64,000 bases of DNA from NCBI RefSeq assembly GCF_040869045.1, contig NC_090320.1:120475112-120539111 (forward strand), in the 5' to 3' direction. Position numbers and translations under genes: made by a program. Below the pieces are notes generated by a model. That model was not told where the DNA came from and did no database searches. It saw only the letters and a program-made list of their open reading frames with translations. This document shows, in pieces, positions 10,700 through 21,974 of this stretch (positions are counted from its first letter, which is position 1; each line of letters begins with the position of its first letter). The stretch is from Eurosta solidaginis. Lineage: Eukaryota > Arthropoda > Insecta > Diptera > Tephritidae.

Positions 10700-11430
10700 T
10701 GTACCATCTGAACTTTTCGATCTATGCATACAATATGCTGAAACATTCGCGCTTGACAACGATAAAATGACGTTAAATAATTTTTATGAGCAGAAATTGC
10801 GGGTAACTGACAACGAACCGGTGTATATAAAGAACTATCGTCTACCCTATTCTCAGCGGGAAGAAATTAACAAACAGGTTACAAAATTACTAGATAATGA
10901 TTTAATTGAAGAAAGCTATTCTAATTAAAACAGTCCTAGTTCCGAAAACGGAAATCAACGGGGAAAAAGCGTACAGAATGTGTGTTGATTTTCGCGCAGT
11001 TAACAAGAAACTAATAGTGGACAAATTCCCATTAGCACGAATCGATGATATCTTAGACAATCTTGGCAGAGCGAAATTTTTCTCAACCTCAGACCTTTTT
11101 TGTGGATTTCATCAAATACCTCTACACATAGATTCACGCGATATTACCTCATTTTCTACTGATCGCGGAGCGTATCGATGGAAGGTATTGCCATTTGGTT
11201 TAAACATTGCACCAAATTCGTTTTCAAGAATGATGACCATCGCATTTTCCAGAATACCACCTAATGTAGCTTTTCTTTATGTAGATGACATTATAGTCAT
11301 TGGTTGTAGCGAATCTCATCACATTAAAAATTTGTCTAAAATTCAATACTTGTAAATAATTTAACCTTATACTCGATCCGAATAAATGTAATTTTCTAAG
11401 ACCGGAAGTAACATTCCTAGGCCACAAATG
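10700..11430 (+). pseudogene. reverse transcriptase domain of element 2
   Basis: The start is recognisable as LRVTDNEPVYIKNYRLPYS and VTKLLDNDLIEESYSN, with an in-frame stop at about 10926. The next open frame (to 11355) contains CVDFRAVNKK, FSTSDLFCGFHQIPL, FGLNIAPNSF and the catalytic FLYVDDIIV, that is the Y-V-D-D box of Gypsy reverse transcriptases. After ESHHIKNLSKI the frame shifts again before the connection region (ATNDQ/SAESLSPDESKIDAI at about 11420-11470). The catalytic residues are present but the frame is broken at least twice. Confidence 0.85.
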
Positions 11431-12406
11431 ATCAGCTGAAAGTCTGTCACCAGACGAATCTAAAATAGACGCAATTCGTAACTATACTAAGCCAACAGAC
11501 AAAGATGCTGTAAGAAGGTTTGTAGCTTTTGCCAACTACTACAGACGCTTTATTCCAAACTTTGCATCTCTGGCAGCACCTCTGAATAGACTGAATAGAA
11601 AAAGAGTAGAATTTAACTGGGACGAATCATGCGATAAAGCCTTTGATGCACTAAGAGCATCCCTAATATCACCAAAGATATTACAATACCCAAATTTGTT
11701 CAAACAGTTTACCATTACAGTAGACGTTTCTAAAACGGGATGTGGAGCAATACTCAGCCAAGAACATCAAGGCAGCGATTTACCCATATGTTATGCGTCA
11801 AAATCTTTTAATAAGGCAGAACAAAAGAAAGACATCATTGAATTATTAGCCTTTTATTTTGCCATTAAGCAATTCAGATCATACGTTTATGGAAATCACT
11901 TTATTGTAAAATCAGATCACAGGCCTTTAGTCTATTTATTTACTATGAAAGGCCCGTCTTCAAAACTTTATAGAATTAGTCTTGAGTTGGCAGAATACAA
12001 TTTCACAATAGAGTACATAAAGGGAAAATCAAATGTAGGAGCTGATGCACTTTCTCGTATAACCATTGGGGAAATAAAACAAGCAACGAAAAATATATTT
12101 GCAGTTCAGACTAGGGCTATGAGTAAGAAAAAAGATAAATGTAGTTCTATCGGAAATATAGACTTATGTGAAAATATACAAACATTAAACGTGTATGATA
12201 AATTCACTCATAACTTTTCAAAAAAAATTCCTCGCATTAGATCAGAAATATTTCATGATAAAAACAGTAAACAATTTTTAAGAATACGCGCGCATATAAA
12301 GCATAAACGAACAATTTTACTTGATTTTGAAATTTCCAACGAAATAAAGAATTTCGATACTTTACTTTTGAGGCTAGAAAAAGAAGCCGTAAAACTTAAT
12401 ATTTAA
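11431..12406 (+). pseudogene. RT connection and RNase H domain of element 2
   Basis: The frame is open from about 11440 and contains the thumb/connection block AVRRFVAFANYYRRFIPNF, then RNase H with FTITVDVSKTGCGAIL (first Asp), IELLAFYFAIKQF (Glu) and KSDHRPLVYL (Asp), and the domain end KSNVGADALSRI. RNase H removes the RNA strand after reverse transcription. The catalytic D, E, D residues look intact. The frame ends at 12404-12406 because of a 71-bp tandem duplication just downstream. Confidence 0.85.
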
Positions 12407-12488
12407 GAATTCATATTAAGAATTTCGATACTTTACTTTTGAGGCTAGAAAAAGAAGCCGTAAAACTTAATATTAAGGAAATAGAATG
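12347..12488 (+). repeat. 71-bp tandem duplication breaking pol
   Basis: The stretch starting aagaatttcgatac at 12347 recurs at 12418 with nearly no change. Since 71 is not a multiple of three, the second copy lies in another frame, and the junction creates the stop at 12404-12406. Confidence 0.92.
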
Positions 12489-13646
12489 GCCAAAAAACGA
12501 TTTAATTTTCAAATACATTACAATTACAAACTTTAAAGAAAGAGGAAAAAAGCTTTTACAATTTTTAAAAATTATTTTAATGGATCCAATTGAAACAATC
12601 ACTGATCAGGAACAAAAATTAAAATTATTAGCAATTTATCACAATGATCCCATCACTGGAGGTCACTGTGGAACCAAAAAACTATATGCCAAATTACGAA
12701 ACAAATCTTACTGAAAAAACATAACAAAAGACATAGCTAGTTATGTTAGGAAATGCGAAAAATGTCTTTTGAACAAAGTCAAAATAGGAAATAAAGAAGA
12801 ACTCGTTCTAACTCCCACTCCTAACAAACCTTTCGGTATTGTCGTAATTGATACAATAGGCCCATTGCCAGAGTCGAGATATGGTAATAAGTTCACGCTT
12901 ATCATAATCTGCGATCTGACAAAATACTTAGTTACAATATCAATACCTGATAAAAGTGCAAAAACCATCGCGTCAGTACTATTCGAAGGCTTTAATTTAA
13001 TATACGGTGCTATGAAATCCATTAAATCGGATTTAGGCACTGAATTCAAAAATGAAATTTTTGCTAATTTAACCAGTTTATTAAATATTGATCACAACTT
13101 TTCTACACCATATCACCACGAAACCGTAGGAACTGTCCAAAGAAACCATAGAGTTTTTAACGAGTACCTACGTGCGTACTTAGATGATTCCTTTGATGAT
13201 TGGGATACATATTTGAGATATATTACGTTTTGGCATAACACAACGCCAAATACGGTATTCGATAATAAACTTAATCCTTTTGAACTAGTTTTTGGTAAAA
13301 AGGCCATTGTGCTATCTGAATTGAAGAACGAACCCATTTATAATATCGAAAATTATTCAAAAGAAGTAAAGTACCGAATGCAAAATGCCACGACTTGGCT
13401 AAAGAGTTAGTAGAAAAGCACAAAATAAGAAATAAAGATACATACGACAAAAATGCTCAACACATAGTAATAAACATAATCGATATGGTTTTAGTTCAAA
13501 AAGAACCACGTGAAAAACATGAAAACATATATCAGGGCCCATATTTAGTAACAAATATAGACGGTATAAATGTAACCATTTTCGATAATGAAAACAAAAA
13601 ATACAAAACGGTACATAAAAACCGCATAAGGGCAGTGTCTAGATAA
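12439..13646 (+). pseudogene. integrase domain of element 2, catalytic Glu changed to Gln
   Basis: Integrase inserts the cDNA into chromosomes. The zinc-binding HHCC part is visible (YHNDPITGGHCGTKK, then KCEKCLLN) with a TGA at 12712-12714 where the family usually has Trp. The core frame from 12769 has the first Asp in VVIDTIGPLP and the second in KSDLGTEF. The third acidic residue, 36 positions on, is Gln (codon CAA at 13138-13140, in GTVQRNHRV), so the DDE triad is D-D-Q. A frameshift near 13390 moves the C-terminal part into the frame 13395-13646, ending in HKNRIRAVSR. This copy should be catalytically dead. Confidence 0.87.
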
Positions 13647-14200
13647 ATAAAATCGGATGTACCCAATTTCATTTTGAGATAGAAAAAAAATTATTTTTTC
13701 ATTATTTCATTACCCTAATAAAGCAAATTTAAATCAAAATGTATCACACTTTAAAACCATACTTAATTTAAGTAAAAGCAAATTTAAACAAAAATATTTC
13801 AAACGGTGAAAACAATACGTAATGTAAGTAAAATAAACGAATAGAAAATGTACGTATATGTTAATACACAAAACCTATTAAAATGGATTTTAATTGCAAA
13901 CAAACAAATTTTTTTACAAGTCATTAATATCCTTATATGTAAATAAGTAGGCTTACGGTAAATGAATAAATAAGCATAATAAATGTAAATACTATTAAAT
14001 GAAATTTAATTTACTAAGTTAACTTACACAAAAAATATACAAACAAAAATATGTAAACTACTACTATTCATATACGTAAATATGTAGGTTAAAATATAAA
14101 TAAACGCAACTAATTATCAACTAAGATAACTTAGATATACCGGCACCAGAGTCCAATTTTTTACCATATTTGTTCGTTTTTCATTCACCACCCAAAAAAA

Positions 14201-14237
14201 GTTGAAGCCGACAAACCTGATCAACTTGTCGGCTTCA
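14201..14237 (+). other. stem-loop just upstream of the polypurine tract
   Basis: tgaagccgacaa pairs with ttgtcggcttca across a 9-11 nt loop, giving a 12-bp perfect stem in the 3' untranslated region. Confidence 0.7.
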
Positions 14238-14248
14238 CCCTTTTTTTT

Positions 14249-14263
14249 CGAAAAGGGGGATGG
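14249..14263 (+). promoter_or_regulatory. polypurine tract of element 2
   Basis: cgaaaagggggatgg lies directly before the 3' LTR and would prime plus-strand DNA synthesis. Confidence 0.8.
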
Positions 14264-14651
14264 TGTAACAGCAGCCTTATAATCTCACCCTGTTTCCCTC
14301 TTGGTGCAACCCTGTTGTCTATTGTGAATGGAAAACAGGTGTTGAAACAAGTTGAAAACAGGGAGGTCGGCAAAAAAAGAAATGGCGGCTATCACTATAA
14401 TTTGGCAACGAGATACTAGACACGCAATTTTTGAGAAAGCTCCAAATAAAGTGTATTAAAGGTAATACAATTTAAATAAAGTGGTTTTCTTGAGTGGATG
14501 TCAAGTCGGGAGAAAAGGACCTCACACAATACTGTTACGGATACCACGTAGCGTTTTTCCATAGCACAACGTTGGTGTGGAAGCGGCGCCCTCCAAGAGT
14601 ACAGCAGCCTTCGGCTACGTTCTACTTTGTCTTTAAAAATGGAGGTTCACA
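14264..14651 (+). repeat. 3' LTR of element 2
   Basis: It begins tgtaacagcagcc and ends ggttcaca, followed by the target duplication acta (14652-14655), which also precedes the 5' LTR. Confidence 0.95.
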
Positions 14652-14694
14652 ACTAAATTTTTTACCCTGATGCCTTAAGAATAAAAAAATTAAA

Positions 14695-16525
14695 AACAAG
14701 TAAGGAAGCCTAAGTTCGGGTGTAACCGAACATAACATACTCAGCTGAGAGCTTTGGAGACAAAATAAGGGAAAACCACCATTTAGCAAAATGAACCTAG
14801 GGAAATCTTGGAATGTGTTTGTATGACATAGGTTTCAAATGGAAGGTATTAGATAGTATTTTAAAAGGGAGTGGGCCATAGTTCTATAGGTGGACGTCTT
14901 TTCGGGATATCGCCATAAAGGTGGGCCAGGGGTGACTCTAGAATGTGTTTGTACGATATGAATATCAAATGAAAGGTATTAATGAGTATTTTAAAATGGC
15001 GTGGGCCTTGGTTCTATATGTGGACGCCTTTTCAAGGTATAGCCATTAAGGTGGACCAGGGCTGACTCTAGAATTTGTTTGTACGATATGTGTATCAAAT
15101 GAAAAGTGTTAATGAGTATTTTAAAAGGGAGTGGTGGTAGTTGTATATGTGAAGGCGTTTTCGAGATATTGACCAAAATGTGGATCAGGGTGACCCAGAA
15201 CATCATCTGCCGGATACCGCTAATTTATTTATATATGTAATACCACGAACAGTATTCCTTCCAAGATTCCAAGGGCTTTTGATTTCGCTCTGCAGAACTT
15301 TTTCATTCTCTTCTACTTAATATGGTAAGTGTCACACCCATTTTGCAAAGTTTTTTTCAAAAGTTATATTTTGCGTCAATAAACCAATCCAATTACCATG
15401 TTTCATCCCTTTTTTCGTATTTGGTATAGAATTATGGCATTTTTTTAAATTTTTCGTAACTTTCGATTTCGAAAAAGTGGGCGTGGTCATAGTCAGATTT
15501 CGCCCATTTTTTACACCAATACAAAGTGAGCTCAGATAAGTACGTGAACTGAGTTTAGTCAAGATATATCGATTTTTGCTCAAGTTATCGTGATAACGGC
15601 CGAGCGGAAGGACAGACGGTCGACTGTGTATAAAAACTGGGCGTGGCTTCAACCGATTTCGCCCTTTTTCACAGAAAACAGTTACCGTCCTAGAATCTAA
15701 GCCCGTACCAAATTTCACAAGGATTGGTCAATTTTTGTTCGGTTTATGGCATTAAATTTATCATAGACAAATTAAATGAGAAAGGGCGGAGCCACGCCCA
15801 TTTTGAAAATTTCTTTTATTTTTGTATTTTATTGTACCATATCATTACTGGAGTCGAATGTTGACATAATTTACTTATATACTGTAAAGATATTAAATTT
15901 TTTGTTAAAATTTGACTTTAACAAATTTTTTTTTAAAGTGGGCGTGGTCGTTCTCTGATTTTGCTATTTTTTATTAAGCATATATACAGTAATAGGAGTA
16001 ACGTTCCTGCAAAATTTCATCATGATATCTTCAACGACTGCCAAATTACAGCTTGCAAAACTTTTAAATTAACTTCTTTTAAAAGTGGGCGTTGCCACGC
16101 CCATTGTCCAAAATTTTACTAATTTTCTATTCTACGTCATAAGTTCAACGCACCTACCAAGTTTCATCGCTTTATCCGTCTTTGGTAATGAATTATCGCA
16201 CTTTTTCGGTTTTTCGAAATTTTCGATATCGAAAAAGTGGGCGTGGTTATAGTCCGATATCGTTCATTTTAAATAGCGATCTGAGATAAGTGCCCAGGAA
16301 CCTACAAACCAAATTTCATCAAGATACCTTAAAATTTACTCAAGTTATCGTGTTAACGGACAGACGGACGGGCGGACGGACATGGCTCAATCAAATTTTT
16401 TTTCGATACTCATGATTTTGATATATGGAAGTCTATATCTATCTCGATTCCTTTATACCTGTACAAACAACTGCTATCCAATCAGAGGTAATATACTCTG
16501 TGAGCTCTGCTCAACTGAGTATAAA
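14695..16525 (+). mobile_element. GTGGGCGTGG-family repeat, copy a
   Basis: This non-coding repeat of about 1.8 kb occurs five times in the window (also 40794-42717, 45267-45362, 54671-56630, 62090-63827). It starts AACAAGTAAGGAAG..., then a GTTCGG/CCGAAC hairpin and TACTCAGCTGAG. It ends GCTCAACTGAGTATAAA, so both ends carry an imperfect inverted CTCAGTTGAG motif. Near the left end a unit of about 129 bp is repeated at roughly 14813, 14943 and 15072. The body holds several GTGGGCGTGG or CCACGCCC motifs, many next to TCGATATCGAAA, and a GACG tetranucleotide run near 16365. Open frames inside are short and not conserved. It interrupts the Helitron; class is unknown. Confidence 0.85.
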
Positions 16526-16537
16526 AAAAGTAATGAA

Positions 16538-17974
16538 GAAATGTATTTATATGTGTTGTACCGATTCATCTGCATCCGATCGAGAATAGATCTGCAGAAC
16601 CACAGCGGCAAATAAATCCAGCACGACCAAGACAAATACGACGTCGTGTTATAGAAAATATGTATCATGCTGCTTTTAATTACGATCCACAAATTGATTA
16701 CAGTATGCATGGATATATTGGATTAATGAGTGCGATATGCCCACATTGTGAAGCAGCTAAGTTTCTGGGTGAAACGGCTGGCATGTGTTGTGCTAATGGC
16801 AAAGTGAAATTGCCGGCATTTGAAACTCCACCTGATCCATTGCACTCATTGATTTTTGAGGATCACCAATGTTGGAATCATATACAAGAATACAACTCAT
16901 CATTTCAAATTACTTCTTTTGGTGCTACAAAAATTATAAGAGACAATTTTATGCCGACATTTAAGGTGATTACTTCATGTGGAATATCTAATTGTTCTGT
17001 AGATCTAAGTAACAGTTTCTACAATGTTTTTAAGGATTGCATACATATTACAGATTCAAGGTCAGATTTGTCATCGAGCGGGTGCATTGTTACCATTTCC
17101 TGGCGCCAACCATCAATTTTTGCAAATGTATTTTATCGGAGATGAAAATCGTGAGTTGGATGAACGTTGCACAATTGGCTCACATACAAAACGAGCGATG
17201 TTTTGCGATCTCCAAAGATTTTTTCATCAGAACAATGAATTGGTGAAATTGTTCTCGATCGTATGCCAACTGATAATCACAAAATCATAATCAGAGCGGA
17301 TACAATGCCTTTTGGTGAGCATGCCAGAAGAATTTAATGTACCGACGATTGATGAAGTGGCAATTGTAATTGTTGGCGATCAGTTTCAATCCCGCGATAT
17401 TGTACTTCATCGTAGAAATGAACAATTACAGCGTGTTTCGGAGCTTCATCGCAGTTACGACGCAATACAATATCCAATTCTACATTGGAAAGGTGATGAT
17501 GGTTATCACATTAATATACCAATCCAAGAATCGTTAAATAATATACTTATCGTATTAATCAGATATTAAATATATACTAAAATTTAAAATCGAATGAACA
17601 TATTTTTTACAGGTCGAGATGTTCAAAAGAAAGTTAGTACGATGAATTATTATTCTTATCGATTGATGATTCGTGCACAAGAACAAAATTACATTCTGAG
17701 ATGTGGTAATCTTTTCACCAATACATTGTAGACATGTATGCAAAAATTTTAACTGAACGTCTCAATTTCATCCGATTCAATCAAGCCAAATTGCGATCTG
17801 AAGAGTACATACATTTGCAAGATGCAATAGCTAATGATGCAAATGTGAATGATATCGGACGTTTGACGATATTACCAGCTTCTTATATTGGTAGTGCACG
17901 CCACATGCACGAATATGCACAAGATGATATGTCATATGTTCGAAAATACGGCCGACCAGATCTTTTCATCACTT
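16538..17974 (+). pseudogene. Helitron Rep/helicase protein, N-terminal segment
   Basis: In-frame coding starts upstream of the ATG at 16660 (PARPRQIRRRVIENM) and continues with the zinc-finger-like ICPHCEAAKF...GMCCANGKVKLP block of Helitron proteins. After a frameshift near 17040 the next frame gives RAGALLPFPGANHQFLQMYF, then DEVAIVIVGDQFQSRDIVLH, YPILHWKGDDGYHINI, and from 17734 MYAKILTERLNFIRFNQAK and RLTILPASYIGSARHMHEYA. It breaks off at YGRPDLFIT where another element has inserted (target duplication actt). At least three frame changes are visible. Confidence 0.85.
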
Positions 17975-18782
17975 TGTCACGTACACGTTGCTTTGGTTCC
18001 CGATGGTGGCCCTGGTTCTCAACCCGCCATCTTTGAACCGGACGCACACATATATTAATTTCTTCCGTTCAACCTCTTCGGATTCACTTACCCACCGCAC
18101 AACAGGAATCCCACCCAACCTTGAACCGCTCGCATCGTGCAACCTACTCTGCGGTCACCCTAATGCCATGCTCCATACTCCTACTTACCTCCTCATCATA
18201 CCATCCTTACATCCCGCCCCAAAAGAATTTAGCAAGCCATATTACTTCTCTTTTCAGTTCAATAACGCATTTTTAATAAACATAATCTTAAAATCTATAC
18301 ACTAGTGAAATAAAATCTTATACAAAAAAAATTAAGCTGTGCTTAGACTCAATATTTTTTTTTCTTCAAACACTTAATTTCTATATACATATGTGAAAAT
18401 TTGGGTTTAACCATATGGGTTCTTTCTTCGCAAAAAAAAAATTTATATCTTTATGCAAACATATAAAAGTAAAAAAAACAAACGTATTACAAACAGTATT
18501 TATGAACGTATACAAAAAATATAATAAACCAAAAAAAATCAAAATGTGTACATAAATTCCGTATAAAAAAAATAAAAAAACATCTATGACAAATATTCTT
18601 TTGGGACCATGTTCCTGGGTTTTTCCGTCGCCAAAATCACCAAACTCTTATCTACTCAACTGGAGTTATGCAAAAAAAGTAGTTTTAAACACACCCTAAT
18701 GCCTGCCTAAAAGAGCTCTTTTATGTGGGGATTGGGGGGCATATTGGTGCAGGGTTCATACCCTCTGCAAAAAAAAAAGGTT

Positions 18783-19126
18783 GGCCACCGTGGTGTGATG
18801 GTAGCGTGCTCCGCCATCACACCGTATGCCCTGGGTTCAACTCCCGGGCAAAGCAACATCAAAATTTTAGAAATAAGGTTTTTCATTTAGAAGAAAATTT
18901 TTCTAAGCGGGGTCGCCCCTCGGCAGTGACTGCCAAGCGCTCCGAGTGTATTTCTGCCATGAAAAGCTCTCAGTGAAAACTCATCTTCCTTGCAGATGCC
19001 GTTCTGAGTCGGCATAAAACATGTAGGTCCCGTCCGGCCAATTTGTAGGGAAAATCAAGAGGAGCACGACGCAAATTGGAAGAGAAGCTCGGCCTTAGAT
19101 CTCTTCGGAGGTTATCGCGCCTTACA
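18783..19126 (+). mobile_element. tRNA-derived SINE, copy 1
   Basis: The 5' part is tRNA-like: a box A-like TGGTGTGATGGTAGCGTG and a box B-like GGTTCAACTCC at the right spacing for an internal RNA polymerase III promoter. A tRNA-unrelated body follows (gctccgagtgtatttctgcc, ccgtccggccaatttgtagg) and ends ttatcgcgccttaca. It aligns over its full length with 30141-30490. No clear target duplication is visible for this copy. Confidence 0.85.
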
Positions 19127-19799
19127 TATATTTTGTTTTTATATCTTGTGACTGGTAGACACCTTACAATTTTATAGAATTTTCGATCTACTCTGAACAT
19201 TACGTTTAAGACTAAAACGAATAAGTGACTCGGATACGTGTCAATGCACACACATGTGATTTTCAAATTTTAAAACATTTACAATTTGGGATAGGAAAAA
19301 AAGCGATTTTAAGACTACCCTGACTTGTTTGTTAATTTTCTATCTACCATAAAAAGCTTTTGTACGTATGGTGTACTTTTTTGCTGAATGCTATAATGAG
19401 GTAGGTCGCTCCATCGTTAGGGTGAACGGCTAGGTGAATAAACAAATCCAATTGGACGCAGCTTTCCGAGACGTAAATAAAAGGATTTATTGGTGATGAA
19501 ATGGTAATACCAAAATCGTGATGAGATGCAATTACGATTTTTGCTTGATAAAAAATGTTGTAGGGTTTTGATAGATCGGAGATCGAATTGTATCGGATTT
19601 GTAGGCAATGACGCTGAGTTTGTATAAAATGACGTCGAATATGTAGAAATAATATGGACTTTGTACAAAAACGGTGTTGATTTTGTAAAAATGGTTGATA
19701 CTCGTAACAATTTTGATGTTGAAGTTGCAAAAAGAATTGTTGCATTTGTAAAATTTGATACCGAATTCGTAGAAATTCGTAGTTTTCGTAAAAATTCGT

Positions 19800-19886
19800 G
19801 ATTTGTAAAAATTGTGATTCGTAATAAATGTGATTCGCAAAAAATGTTATTCGCAAAAAATGTGATTCGCAAAAAATGTGATTCCC
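19800..19886 (+). repeat. 16-bp tandem array (tgtgattcgcaaaaaa)
   Basis: Units tgtgattcgcaaaaaa or tgttattcgcaaaaaa repeat head to tail. More degenerate ttcgtaaaaatt-like copies extend upstream to about 19560. Confidence 0.8.
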
Positions 19887-21403
19887 TGGCGCTTTAAAAA
19901 GGCTTCACTGGCCACCTCCGGTTCCCACTACGAGAATGAAATCTCAATTAGCGCCAATTAAATTATTTCATTAAGGCTCCCAAACCCGATTTGTTGTTCA
20001 CGCGCCTTATGTCACACATACATTAATATTATATTGCCCTCATACCTACACGCAATATGAAATGAATGTATCCGCAAAAATTTATTATTTTAATCAAAAA
20101 GAAAAATCAAAGAGATAGTAAATTTTTAGAATTTGGGATTACGCAAAAAAACAATGCTTGCGTGGAAATCTTCACCCAGGAAAATCCGTGCCTGCGGATT
20201 TATTGAAGAGGCTGGTGACCGAAGTCAAAATTGAGGTCGCGTGAACCCCCAAACGGCGCGAAAGTCTAGATGATAAAAAAAAAATCCTTTAGCATTTAAG
20301 GACTCACCTGATTATTAAATATTCCACATCTCTATGCCGCGGGGAATCCTGTCCTGGTGGTTGGGTTTTGTGTCGCCCTTCTCCTTACCGATTATCGACC
20401 GAAACCGCGCTTAGAATTGAAGGCAAGTTGCCTTATATCAAAAATTATAGAATTATTATTTGCGGCACTACACTGACCCATTCTGGGTCTCCGCGCACAG
20501 GGAATTTAAAAAAACTTAAACACACACAAAATTTCAAGGGTATCTTCCTTTCAGAAAAGCGGCGCGCGCACTTTAGCTCGATATGCTGCTATATTTTACT
20601 TAACTTTTGTTCTATCCGAAACGCTGAAAAGAACCGTTTCCTTATGCCGTTTCCCACGGTCTTTCTTTTGTCTATTGCAATCATGACCACCCTATATCTA
20701 TCCCTGTCCTTATTCTCACCATATCATGCCCGTCCATCTGGCACTCTTCAACCTAAAGCTTTTTTCATCATTGTGAACTTATGTGAGTTTACCATGGTGT
20801 TTTTTTGGGACATTTTCATTTGACGTTTCTCGTGTTTACCTTTTTGGTAAACACAATTTTATAAATTTTTATTATGGTGTGAAGTTTAGGTGCGAGGTCG
20901 ATTGTTACCTACAAAAAGGTCGAAAGAGGTGTCCCACGACGCGTATTAATCTCGAGAACAATATTCCGAAGGCGGAAAATAAAAATTGTATCTCTGTCCG
21001 GAGATACTTGCAGTGGAAGTTGGTGATTTTCAGGTGATTGTTGTTCTGTTGTGCAATACCCAACAAAAAAAACTGTGAACATAAGTGCTTTGCGTGGATA
21101 TAGTTTTGGTCTCCAAACCGGTGTTGGACCCACCCAGGGTGTTGTTTTATAAGCGCGGTCGAAGGCTGCTAACGTAGAAAAGCGTTCTGCGCTAATATCT
21201 TGTGGATACCACCCCGGTTTAGGAGGAACCCGCTGGTAACTTTTCGGTTTTTTTTTTTTTTTCACATATTTTGAACGAGCAAAATATTTATTTCAATATC
21301 GCTGTTTTGACGGCGTACTCCACCTCAACATGTGAGGCTCCCTACATCAAAGCGGGCCAAGGTGTGAGTGACGCCCAACGCGGGGATGACCCACGACCTG
21401 ACA

Positions 21404-21725
21404 ACTTTTACGTGTAATCCGATGTGGAACGATATAAAGAATAATTTGTTCGACGATCAGTCACCAACAGATCGACATGATGTTGCAGCACGTGTATTCC
21501 GGCAAAAATTGAAGGCACTGATAGATTTAATTGTGAAATTAAGCGTTTTTGGAAAGGTACAATGTTGGATGTACTCGATTTAATGGCAAAAAAGAGGTGT
21601 AGGTATTTTGGCTGGTACGTAAAAAATAACATCGGACGAGCGTCATATCAGCCGAAATACCAGATCAAACCATCGATCCAGAATTATTTGAAGTGGTAAC
21701 AAAAAACATGATTCACGGTCCATGC
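21404..21725 (+). pseudogene. Helitron Rep segment with HUH motif deleted
   Basis: Coding resumes as TTFTCNPMWNDIKNNLFDD and QSPTDRHDVAARVFRQKLK, then VFGKVQCWMYSI, a stop, and WQKRG. Helitron Rep proteins continue with L-P-H-A-H-I-L, the two-His nuclease motif. Here the DNA goes from KRG through V-G straight to I-L, so about 9 bp encoding the His-x-His core are gone. The sequence then runs through a frameshift to ISAEIPDQTIDPELFEVV and NMIHGPC, where a MITE has inserted. Rep is the rolling-circle nicking enzyme; this one cannot work. Confidence 0.8.
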
Positions 21726-21974
21726 CATATATGTAATACTTCTATATTGCTACAAAAAGCTAAGTACATTCCCCAACATCAGAGTGCCGATATATTGCAG
21801 TTTACATGCTTTTGTTTTTGTATTCAATAATCGAATGTACCAAAATTTAAGTTTTTCCTTGTCACACTTATGCTGCTACAATCTCAAACATTTTATAGGC
21901 TGTCTTGTTTTGATTTCGCATCCAAAACACATTGCGAGCATTTTATATTAGCAATATAGGAGTATTACATATAT
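21726..21974 (+). mobile_element. 249-bp MITE with 26-bp inverted ends and 9-bp TSD
   Basis: The ends are inverted repeats: atatatgtaatact then (t/c)ctatattgcta from the left matches the reverse complement of the right end with one mismatch. The 9-mer ggtccatgc flanks it at 21717-21725 and 21975-21983, and removing the MITE restores the Helitron reading HGPCG. A 9-bp duplication is typical of Mutator-like transposons. It has no coding. Confidence 0.88.

Larger units (their letters stand above)
6267..14651 (+). mobile_element. full-length mdg1/412-like Gypsy LTR retrotransposon (element 2)
   Basis: This is a complete 8385-bp element with two LTRs (398 and 388 bp, TG...CA), a primer-binding site, gag, protease, reverse transcriptase, RNase H, integrase and a polypurine tract. 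It is flanked by the 4-bp duplication acta (6263-6266 and 14652-14655). The LTRs differ by several substitutions and small indels, so the insertion is not very recent. Pol order PR-RT-RH-IN places it in Ty3/Gypsy; the primer-binding site and Asn-rich zinc-knuckle-free gag fit the mdg1/412 lineage. No envelope-like frame follows integrase. Gag lacks its capsid and pol has several frameshifts and stops, so it could move only with help from another element. It sits inside the Helitron. Confidence 0.92.
17975..21403 (+). mobile_element. unclassified insertion in the Helitron (possible TSD actt)
   Basis: Helitron coding stops at 17974 and resumes at 21404 (TTFTCNPMWNDIKNNL). The tetramer actt flanks both sides. 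The insert begins tgtcacgt and its end reads acctgaca, so the termini are TGTCA...TGACA, like an LTR element or a DNA transposon with very short inverted ends. I cannot find two matching LTRs or any convincing coding. The interior is AT-rich with a SINE (18783-19126), a 16-bp tandem array (about 19800-19886) and GC-richer blocks near 20160-20560 and 21000-21250. Confidence 0.5.

Noticed and set aside
13650..14200. Envelope-like third frame after integrase
   Set aside because: No open frame of useful length; AT-rich 3' untranslated sequence.
15332..15718. Longer frames inside the GTGGGCGTGG repeats
   Set aside because: Not preserved in the other copies (41591, 62341, 63033 differ in frame and end).
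16382..16615. Frame starting MAQSNFFSIL, also seen in copies c and d
   Set aside because: It follows the conserved DNA of the GTGGGCGTGG repeat, varies in frame and length between copies and has no codon-level conservation.
18783..18860. tRNA gene
   Set aside because: The tRNA-like part is joined to a conserved 270-bp body and occurs twice with a TSD, so it is a SINE head.
19344..19872. Overlapping Phe/Tyr-rich minus-strand frames
   Set aside because: Three frames are all open because of the short tandem repeat; no homology.
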